Source of the DNA: Hysterangium stoloniferum
Taxonomy: Eukaryota > Basidiomycota > Agaricomycetes > Hysterangiales > Hysterangiaceae
Length of the DNA: 64,000 nt
Direction of reading: 5' to 3'
Assembly (NCBI GenBank): GCA_015178975.1
Contig: WHVD01000012.1
Coordinates: 558,001 to 622,000 of the forward strand
The notes below the pieces were generated by a model, which worked only from the letters and a program-made list of their open reading frames with translations, was not told where the DNA came from and did no database searches. A program made the translations under genes and the position numbers. Below are positions 55,239-64,000 of the stretch, piece by piece. How positions within the stretch are numbered: the first letter of the stretch is position 1; each line of letters opens with the position of its first letter.

Positions 55239-55921
55239 TGTAAAGGGTCAAGTAGTTTACCACTCAATGTGCGATTGTTATCGACTAGTAGTAGTACGAA
55301 TTACAATCGACTAGTAGTTTTAGGTAGTCAAGATGTAGGTTACGATCGACCTTTAAGGTGCGATCAGTAGATAATTACAAGGCCAGATCGACCTTACGGT
55401 ATGATCTGACTCTGTAGCTAGCTGGGCCGATGGCCAAGTAGATAAGAGAAATTATATATTGCAAGAGAGAGAGAGAATATCCTAATAAAGTGAGCTACGA
55501 TGGATATTCTTACCGTGTGAAGCAAGAGCTTGAAGTCAAGTCGAGTAGTAGTAACTGACTTTGACTGTTTCAGTGCAAAGTATAGCTACTACAGATCTAT
55601 GAAAAGAGATAGAGTGAAGACTTGTCGTAGATGAGACCCCGAACCAGTACTTGCGTATGCAGGTGATGGTTGTCGGGGTTGAAAGTGTCTGAAATTATAT
55701 CATGTGACTACTATTGTGACATGCATATATGTCTTGTGGGTGAGAGCGCCCACAAGCATACATGGACTCTTGAACTAATAGAAAGGGGTATGACTGTATT
55801 TATGAGTAATAAAAAGAGAATAAAAAATATAAAACATAAAGGAAATAATGGCATTATAAAGTGGCTAAGGGCTAAGGCTTAGAGCTTTTAGCCGCACCTC
55901 CTATGTGACCTATCCTTCACA
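55239..55921 (-). repeat. 5' LTR of gypsy-A
   Basis: 683 bp; the partner of 33608-34290. Right end next to TSD copy ggttc (55922-55926). Confidence 0.95.
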
Positions 55922-56049
55922 GGTTCCCATCTGCCCATTTGAAATTGGACAAGACGAGCTTGTGAGGGTGCAGCCTATAAGCTGAAGCCAAGTCCTACTG
56001 GCTTTCCCACAGGTTTCTCCAGAAACCCTCCATGTATGCAAGCTTAACA

Positions 56050-57719
56050 CCTTGTTCCTTGATGGACATGATATGATGCAAGGTTAAATATTCTTACAAG
56101 TTAAGAAATCTGGATGCTCAACACAGGTAGCTTTGGATGTGAATGGTATGGTCTTATTTGTATCTAAGTTAGAGCTGTGTGCTTAAAGTCTAGATAGACC
56201 AATGTTTACAAAATTACATATAGAAAGATTTATGCATAAAGATGACTGTATGGGACTTGATGGAGCATATAAACCATATATCAATAAGACTCTTGAAATA
56301 ACAGACCTAAAGGAACATAACCTTTTTATGTCCTATTTCGAAACCTAGAGGTGTTTATTTCATCCCTGGAGGATATCTGAAAACTATCAAGTATATCAAA
56401 TTTTAATATACTCTAAAGGTCATTCAAACATCTCAGGTTTGATTCAAACATATTTGGTTTTACAAACTTTGAGAATGTTTAAAACTTATTTGTATATTAT
56501 GAAACAAAGCATCTTTCAGGAGCTGAATAGATTATAAAAGAGTTTAGTAGAACAAAATATTAAGAGTTTTAAAAAGCATATCCTTTTAAATGGTCCATTT
56601 CATGCATATATATATATATGTCATTGACATCTCTGAATACATATGTATTACATTGGAATGGGTCTGTGAATCTGAACAGATTTCTACTCAATTCAATATC
56701 CCAAGAATATATAGGTGGTTTCACTTAATAAAGAAAGCCATAGCATGAAAAATCTCCAATGATACCTTGCATATTTTACTGGGAAATAACTACATACAGT
56801 GTAGCTTTTAAAAAACAAAGTACCAACAAAAGTATTAGCAGGTATTTACATAACTTGGAAACCCATATACAATAGGTTCTATTAATTGACTCTGAATTGT
56901 TTAGGATGTAACATGGATAATCATTTCTCAAGGTTGGTGGTTGACAATATAATAGTCTCAGAATACATAGATACCACTATTTAAAGATGAAGTTTTGTAG
57001 CAATATTGCTTTGATGAGTAAACATCTGATATTATAATGATTGCAGACAACCTCCCCTGAATAAAATAATCATAATCCAAAATTGGAAGTTTCAAACTTC
57101 ATATTGAACATCTATTTGGTCTTATAAAGTTCAATAATAAATCTGTAATTAGAACTTTTTTACCCAAAGTTTTTACACTACAATTTAAACTGGCATGTTT
57201 ACTATTAAACATACACCCATTTGTTAAAATGGATGACTAACATGAATCAAATTTTCTAGACAAATATCAAAGTAGTAATCAAATATCTTCAACTCTGTCA
57301 AATATGAGATTGCCTCTTTCAACAAAGTATTAATTCATCCTGGAGATGAAATGAGAGGTTAACTAGGATACAGAGGACTCATGAATAGATATATTGATCA
57401 AGAAATGGAGCAAAGGATCAAGAATGACACAAATCAAATTTCCTTCAATAAAGTCAAATAATAATCATAATATATTCTACCTAAACTGAATAGAGAAGCC
57501 TTGTTCAACAAAGTATAGATTCACCCTGTCGATGAAGTAAGAGGCTAATACCAGATGCAAAGGCTCACTGAGGTAATGTTGAAGAGTTTTGACAATACAA
57601 GACTCAAATTATTAATACAGAAATTAATATACAGATGATAGTTGAGATTTTCTGACTGACTTCCTTCATTCCTTTCATTGCCCTTTTATGCCTTTCTTCA
57701 TTAAACTATGATTATACTA
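56050..57719. other. AT-rich stretch, no recognised gene
   Basis: Stops in all frames every few dozen codons. Repeated phrases such as caacaaagtat ... tcaccctg (57325, 57505) hint at an old decayed element, but I cannot name it. Confidence 0.4.
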
Positions 57720-57724
57720 TGACC

Positions 57725-58520
57725 TGTTACGACCGTGTCATAACTGTGTCGCAACCCGACAGTCCCTGAGAATACTACCATCTATCGACATTCCAAGTTA
57801 TTGATCAAGTCATTGTTTTGGCAACTGTCAGAACACCAACACTGATGTATACCTTCACGGCGATCAAGCCCCATTTACACCCCTGTCAAAATATACTCGT
57901 ACCATCTGGTTATGCTTTGATATGTCACCTTTCATTATGATGATCCATTTTACTCTATGTTTCACATATGCCCATATATACTTGTAGCCCGTGGACTATT
58001 CCCTTTTCTTGTAATCCCACTCTCGGCTAAATCACGGCTTCTGATATTATCGTAACCTACCAGTTCCTAGTCAAGTTTATTTGTCAATCGTGTTTCCACT
58101 CTTTCCTTAGTTAGTAGTTTCTAGATGCCAATAACTTATATATAGACCCACTGTAATGTAACTACTAGACAATCAAGAATATCGACTTACTGTAGATACC
58201 CCTCTAATTTCCGACACCATTATCTATTCACAATCACCACATTCCAACTCCATCCGATTTACAATTCAACCTACATTTATGACTTCAACCTCTAATCTCT
58301 GACTCTCAGTCTCCGACTCTCCAAGCCAACCCTCAACTTATCCTTCAGTTTCCAATCAGTAGTTTACCGAGAGGTTTACTCAACAGGACTAGTTTCCACC
58401 TGCCCAAAATTTAAGGACATCCGACGGTAACTTGCAAGGGCACAGCACATAAGCTGAAGCCAAGTCCTTCCGTTTGGTCCCCATTGGTCTACCAACATCA
58501 GTCAGTTTCTGTTCTTAACA
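57725..58520 (+). repeat. Solo LTR, family C-like, TSD tgacc
   Basis: It runs TGTTACGACCGTG ... GTTCTTAACA, 796 bp, with tgacc at 57720-57724 and 58521-58525. It is clearly related to the gypsy-C LTRs but divergent in the middle. Hairpin module at 58438-58469. Confidence 0.93.
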
Positions 58521-58525
58521 TGACC

Positions 58526-59019
58526 TAAAAATGAAATCATATATGATGTTGAATTGAGAGTGATCTGACAGTAATGGTTAGGATTAGAGTGGCTAACTAA
58601 GTACTTTCCAAGAACTGGGGAACATAAGACACTCCATTAGAGGAGTTGGGAGAAACCAGTAACAGAGTAACTACATGGGGAAGGGAAGTCATCATTGTGA
58701 TGTATGATGTATGACTAAAAACAAAAATAAGATAAAATAAATATAATATCAGGAGAGCCCTGACAGGCCAAGTGCAAAGGATGACGCATTTGTAAATTCA
58801 GTCAGTATTTGATACTTGCATAAAAAGCCCCTAAAGTTTGAAGTGGGAAAGAAATTCTCAGCAAACTGCAATATATCCGTGTTACTTAATAGTGTGGAAC
58901 TATATCTGTTTTGTATCAATATTATTGTGAAACAAAAGTTACCTACTTTAGAGAAAACATAAATAACTCTGCAGAAGATAGACATTGCTGACAATACAGT
59001 TTATAGAAATAAGAAGTCA
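58526..59019. other. 3' flank of the NACHT-WD40 gene
   Basis: No clear gene. On the minus strand a possible intron donor (GTTAGT) lies right at the stop codon of the WD40 frame, so a short extra 3' exon here cannot be excluded. Confidence 0.4.
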
Positions 59020-62000
59020 CTAACCATGGCATCCTTGCCAATGGTTTCCATGGGCCATATGGCTCAAATCAAGCTCAATAGCTGTTCGTGGAATGAAAAG
59101 TCTAGTTAATGGAGTATAAAATGGCTTTCGAAAACCAGGTGGTACCCAAAATAAGAGTCGGTTATTGGGTCCCTTCATCCATCCTTCGCTGTCCAGTGTG
59201 AGTAAACTCAGGCAATAATCATCTAAGGAGATGCCTTCCAGAAGCTGTGCCATTCCAGAAAGTGCATGATCATTGCACGGTGAAAACTTAACAGAGGGTT
59301 GCACGATAGCATCCCATAGCTGGATGGTCTTGTCAGCAGAACCGGACACAATCCTCGTCCCGTCCGGCGAAAACGAGACCGAACAAACCCCAGACGTGTG
59401 TCCCTGCAACGGCTCCTGCAACGGCTTTCCCGTCGCCACATCCCAGAGCCGGATGGTGTTGTCATCAGAACCGGACACGATCCGAGTCCCGTCCGGCGAA
59501 AACGAGACCGAAGAAACCCAAGACGTGTGTCCCTCCAACGGCTCCTGCAACGGCTTTCCCGTCGCCGCATCCCAGAGCCAGACGGTCTTGTCATCAGAAC
59601 CGGACACGATCCGAGTCCCGTCAGGCGAAAATGAGACTGAAGAAACCGAAGACATGTGTCCCTGAAACGGCTCCTGCAACGGCTTTCCCGTCGCCGCATC
59701 CCAGAGCCGGACGGTCTTGTCACCAGAACCGGACACGATCCGAGTCCCGTCAGGCGAAAACGAGACTGAAGAAACCCAAGACGTGTGTCCCTCCAACGGC
59801 TCCTGCAACGGCTTTCCCGTCGCCGCATCCCAGAGCCGGACGGTCTTGTCACCAGAACCGGACACGATCCGAGTCCCGTCAGGCGAAAACGAGACTGAAG
59901 AAACCCAAGACGTGTGTCCCTCCAACGGCTCCTGCAACGGCTTTCCCGTCGCCGCATCCCAGAGCCGGACGGTGTTGTCATCAGAACCGGACACGATCTG
60001 AGTTCCGTCAGGCGAAAACGAGACTGAAGAAACCCAAGACGTGTGTCCCTCCAACGGCTCCTGCAACGGCGTTCCCGCCGCCTCATCCCAGAGCCGGACG
60101 GTGTTGTCATCAGAACCGGACACGATCTGAGTTCCGTCAGGCGAAAACGAGACTGAAGAAACCGAAGACGTGTGTCCCTGCAACGGCTCCTGCAACGGCT
60201 TTCCCGTCGCCACATCCCAGAGCCGGATGGTGTTGTCACCAGAACCGGACACGATCCGAGTCCCGTCAGGCGAAAACGAGACCGAAGAAACCCAAGACGT
60301 GTGTCCCTGCAACGGCTCCTGCAACGGCTTTCCCGTCGCCACATCCCAGAGCCGGATGGTGTTGTCACCAGAACCGGACACGATCCGAGTCCCGTCAGGC
60401 GAAAACGAGACCGAAGAAACCCAAGACGTGTGTCCCTCCAACGGCTCCTGCAACGGCTTTCCCGTCGCCGCATCCCAGAGCCGGACGGTCTTGTCATCAG
60501 AACCGGACACGATCCGAGTCCCGTCCGGCGAAAACGAGACCGAAGAAACCCAAGACGTGTGTCCCTCCAATGGCTCCTGCAACGGCTTTCCCGTCGCCGC
60601 ATCCCAGAGCCGGATGGTGTTGTCATCAGAACCGGACACGATCCGAGTCCCGTCCGGCGAAAACGAGACCGAAGAAACCGAAGACGTGTGTCCCTGCAAC
60701 GGCTCCTGCAACGGCTTTCCCGTCGCCGCATCCCAAAGCCGGATGGTGTTGTCACGAGAACCGGACACGATCCGAGTCCCGTCAGGCGAAAACGAGACCG
60801 AACAAACCCCAGACGTGTGTCCCTGCAACGGCTCCTGCAACGGCTTTCCCGTCGCCGCATCCCAGAGCCGGACGGTCTTGTCATCAGAACCGGACACGAT
60901 CCGAGTCCCGTCAGGCGAAAACGAGACCGAAGAAACCCAAGACGTGTGTCCCTCCAACGGCTCCTGCAACGGCTTTCCCGTCGCCGCATCCCAGAGCCGG
61001 ACGGTCTTGTCATCAGAACCGGACACGATCTGAGTCCCGTCCGGCGAAAACGAGACTGAAGAAACCGAAGACGTGTGTCCCTCCAACGGCTCCTGCAACG
61101 GCTTTCCCGTCGCCGCATCCCAGAGCCGGACGGCGTTGTCATCAGAACCGGACACGATCCGAGTTCCGTCCGGCGAAAACGAGACTGAAGAAACCGAAGA
61201 CGTGTGTCCCTCCAACGGCTCCTGCAACGGCTTTCCCGTCGCCGCATCCCAAAGCCGGATGGTGTTGTCACGAGAACCGGACACGATCCGAGTCCCGTCA
61301 GGCGAAAACGAGACCGAACAAACCCCAGACGTGTGTCCCTGCAACGGCTCCTGCAACGGCTTTCCCGTCGCCGCATCCCAGAGCCGGACGGTCTTGTCAT
61401 CAGAACCGGACACGATCCGAGTCCCGTCAGGCGAAAACGAGACCGAAGAAACCCAAGACGTGTGTCCCTCCAACGGCTCCTGCAACGGCTTTCCCGTCGC
61501 CGCATCCCAGAGCCGGACGGTCTTGTCATCAGAACCGGACACGATCTGAGTCCCGTCAGGCGAAAACGAGACCGAAGAAACCCAAGACGTGTGTCCCTCC
61601 AACGGCTCCTGCAACGTTTGCTTTCCCGTCGCCGCATCCCAGAGCCGGATGGTGTTGTCACCAGAACCGGACACGATCCGAGTCCCGTCAGGCGAAAATG
61701 AGACTGAAGAAACCGAAGACGTGTGTCCCTGCAACGGCTCCTGCAACGGCTTTCCCGTCGCCGAATCCCAGAGCCGGACGGTCTTGTCATCAGAACCGGA
61801 CACGATCCGAGTCCCGTCAGGTGAAAATGAGACTGAAGAAACCCAAGACGTGTGTCCCTGCAACGGCTCCTGCAACGGCTTTCCCGTCGCCGAATCCCAG
61901 AGCCGGACGGTCTTGTCATCAGAACCGGACACGATCCGAGTCCCGTCCGGCGAAAATGAGACCGAATGAACCGAAGACGTGTGTGCCCGAATTACACTTT

Positions 62001-64000
62001 GAACAACCGGCCAGTTGAGATTATGCCTTGAAGCCAATCGAAGAGTATTAGGATATATTTCATTGAATTTGCGTGATATAATGGAGTTACTTGGCGACAA
62101 TGGAAGTGCTGACAGGTATAGGTGCGGAGTGCTGTATGTAATCGCAACACCAAACATCTGAATGAACCTGACAACATCTAATACGGTGGAAGAAACGTCT
62201 TCATATCCGGCTTGCTCCTACCATGGTCCATTAACATCTTCCATTGTCTCCATTATTAAATGATAATCACTAACCTTTAGCCACCCAGCTATTCGCAGAA
62301 GTTCTGATGCCGTGCTACTCGTCAGAGCATCGGCAAGGCTGAGTGCCTCGAGCCAAAATAGTGTATGTTCATCATTGAGGAATGATACCACTTCATCAAC
62401 CAGGCGTTTTTCGAGAGCAATTCTTTTCTCCTCATTTACGGTTGCATCGCGCAGTGCTTCCAGAATATGTTTCAACCAAAACCGACATGAATACGACAGA
62501 TGAGGGGAGATGTATTTCTTGACGGTTTCTGGCAGGCCCGGAACCTGTACGTTAGGGTAATACGACGACTCTATCTTGCAAATGTTAAACCGAAGACCAT
62601 GTCCCGGGTCAATCATAACTCGCAACGACGCGAATGCAAGGTCATTATGCGCCTTCGAGATGTCCACAAAAAATTCTTTACTAAGTTTCTGGTCCGTCAG
62701 AAAATCACGAAATGATGCATGAAGAGGTTGGATGGGGGAAGATGAGTCAGTTACACCGTTCAGAAGCGAACCCATATGTTTCACCACCAACCCCGCGTCA
62801 TAATGGTCATTACTATTTGCAAATTCGAGCCGCATTGCATTTAAAGAAGCCAACGGGAGAGGTTCGGCTGCGCTAAGTATTTGACTCATCACTGAACAGA
62901 ACTCTGACAAGAATCTTGAACGTGAGTTTTTTTCACCATCAACGCCCGTTCCATCATCGTCTGGTGCAATCTGTGACAGAATGGAGTGGTATAATTTGTT
63001 AAGCCCTCGAGGGGTGTGCGACGTGATATAACGGAGTCGTTTTATAGGGTCCCGACCACGCGTGTCTGAGATATATTGGCAAGCAATGCGTGCCCACTCA
63101 AAGACCCCTTCAGCTTTCTTGGCAAGAGATGTGAACTCCTCCATTCCTAGGCCGGCAATCTCTTGTAGCTTGTGCTCAACGTAAGTCCGGACGTCATGCT
63201 CTGCAGAGTCCGGCCGAATATCATTCATGGAAACTTGTTTAATGTGGTCGACTCCTTTGAATTTGTCTGATATGTCATCAAGGGGACGGGATGTGACGAA
63301 GATCCGAAAATTGTCAGGAAGTTTAGTAACACGTGGAATGGCAGGATCATCGAGTTTGCAGGACAAAACACGAAGGAGGTGCTCTCGCGTTGCAGCTTCT
63401 CCGCTTTCATCCAATGCATCCATCACAATGACTACAGGGCCCGCATGCAACCCATGCATTTTCTTGAGAGGTTCCATTACAAGCTTGTGCCACTGCTGTA
63501 CAATGTCAACCGTACCCTTCAGTTGCGTGTTATCCTTAACAGCGTTCGCCAGTGCTAGCCTTATCGCAGGATCGAGATCCGCGAGGTCCCGAGCGATAGT
63601 TGAGAAGACTTTTTCGTGCCGCCGATCGCTTGTTCTGTTACGGTCGAAGCAGAAGCATGAACCGAGGGCTCCAACATCCTTGCACCACCGAGCTATCGTG
63701 TGAGCGATTGCTGATTTACCTTTGCCTGCAGAGCCAGATAGCCACACGATACGGGGAACGTCACTTCCTGTCATGAAGATCCAATCAACGATATCCTTAA
63801 GGATCTCTTCACGTGTGTTCGGCAGGCATTGTTTGCTGGTGTCCAGCCCAGCGCCACTTGCATAGATTATGTCGTTGATGTCGAGTGTTTCAGTCAAAGG
63901 CACGAAAATTTCCTTGCCTATGTGATCAACAAAGAGCTCTACATCCCGAATGGTATTATCTCGCAACTGCTGCATGAGATAATCCAAAACACTATTGTAT
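59020..64000 (-). CDS. NACHT-WD40 STAND protein (NWD/HET-E-like), 5' end outside window
   Basis: Two exons joined across a 54-bp intron (62168-62221, GTAGGA ... TCAG) give at least 1,630 residues; the frame is open to the window edge. The NACHT NTPase has Walker A GSAGKGKS and Walker B VVIVMDALDE (about 100 codons apart) and FVTSRP. After a helical linker (ISPHLSYSCRFWLKHI) and the junction W-FIQMFGV comes STPHLYLSALPLSPSNS, then 21 nearly identical 43-residue WD40 repeats and a conserved tail (GWMKGPNNRLLFWVPPGFR; ELDLSHMAHG). Fungal STAND proteins sense ligands with the repeat domain and oligomerise through NACHT to trigger an N-terminal effector, often in heterokaryon incompatibility (family knowledge). 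The effector domain is not in this window. Confidence 0.95.
59310..61980 (-). repeat. 129-bp tandem array coding 21 WD40 repeats
   Basis: Units read GHTSxVxSVSFSPDG then IVSGSxDxTxRLWD and ATGKPLQEPL, 43 codons each. Two have small changes (one KQTLQEPLE unit with an extra codon, one AAGTPLQ). DNA identity is so high that other frames on both strands stay open for hundreds of codons. Confidence 0.97.

Larger units (their letters stand above)
33608..55921 (-). mobile_element. Chromodomain Ty3/gypsy element gypsy-A (minus) with nested insertions, TSD ggttc
   Basis: LTRs of 683 bp each lie at 33608-34290 and 55239-55921, with ggttc at 33603-33607 and 55922-55926. Gag, protease, RT, RNase H, integrase and an extra 3' ORF run leftward. 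Removing gypsy-B2, the DNA transposon and LTR-E2 leaves about 10.2 kb. The polypurine tract actgggggggcac (minus sense) is at the 3' LTR. The primer site after the 5' LTR (plus 55222-55237, ending ggatcacca) looks tRNA-type, unlike B and C. Confidence 0.95.
32930..56049 (+). repeat. LTR of family D, split by gypsy-A
   Basis: The pieces are 32930-33607 and 55927-56049, about 801 bp in total: TGTTACAACCAG ... GCTTAACA. It is split at ggttc by gypsy-A. The right piece has the hairpin module (55967-55997, loop ctataa instead of acataa). Confidence 0.92.

Noticed and set aside
59631..62018. A 795-codon plus-strand ORF and several other long ORFs across the WD40 array
   Set aside because: They are shadows of the 129-bp repeat, which repeats any stop-free frame; the minus frame has clear WD40 and NACHT homology.
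1..64000. tRNA or rRNA genes
   Set aside because: No cloverleaf with A and B boxes and no rRNA-like sequence was noticed; the search was by eye only.

Overview
The window looks like a transposon-rich chromosome segment of a basidiomycete, most likely an Agaricomycete. The genes carry many 50-80 bp GT-AG introns. The repeats are chromodomain Ty3/gypsy and Ty1/copia elements, Tc1/mariner-type transposons and solo LTRs. The right end carries a NACHT-WD40 (NWD/HET-E-like) gene and there are relics of Agaricomycete-type Crinkler-like genes. The species cannot be told from the sequence alone.

Layout. 1-6.9 kb is repeats: the 3' end of a chromodomain gypsy element (family B, copy B1), a Tc1-like remnant, solo LTRs of families B and D, and a mixed C/D LTR. 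6.9-16.1 kb is the only gene island. It holds a Crinkler-like C-terminal relic, a tyrosine-recombinase relic, an intact NSA2 ribosome-biogenesis gene, an intact intradiol dioxygenase gene, an intact Gfo/Idh/MocA oxidoreductase gene and a decayed P-loop NTPase gene. 16.1-30.9 kb is one minus-strand copia element (copia-1, TSD cattg). It is split by a gypsy element (gypsy-C, TSD catcc), whose 5' LTR is itself hit by a second copia element (copia-2, TSD tatcc) and by a solo LTR (family E, TSD gcctg). 31.6-32.7 kb holds another Tc1-like relic. 32.9-56.0 kb is an LTR of family D containing a complete minus-strand chromodomain gypsy (gypsy-A, TSD ggttc). Gypsy-A holds a full gypsy-B2 (TSD ggttg), a DDE DNA transposon (TA target) and a second solo LTR-E (TSD ggtat). 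56.0-59.0 kb is AT-rich decayed sequence plus a solo C-like LTR (TSD tgacc). 59.0-64.0 kb is the NACHT-WD40 gene, 5'-truncated by the window edge.

Main points. (1) Gypsy-B and gypsy-C each carry an antisense, intron-containing accessory gene between pol and the 3' LTR, with a TATA box. In B it encodes a coiled coil followed by a Zn(II)2Cys6-type cysteine cluster; the exon junctions are conserved in C. (2) Both families have a candidate self-primer: 11 nt downstream of the LTR TATA box are the exact reverse complement of 11 nt located 2 nt past the 5' LTR (Tf1/sushi type). (3) A short hairpin module is conserved in all ten B, C and D LTR ends here. (4) Nearly all nonsense codons in the elements are CGA to TGA, consistent with decay of methylated CpG. 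The three intact genes do not form an obvious pathway; they look like ordinary euchromatic genes between repeat blocks.
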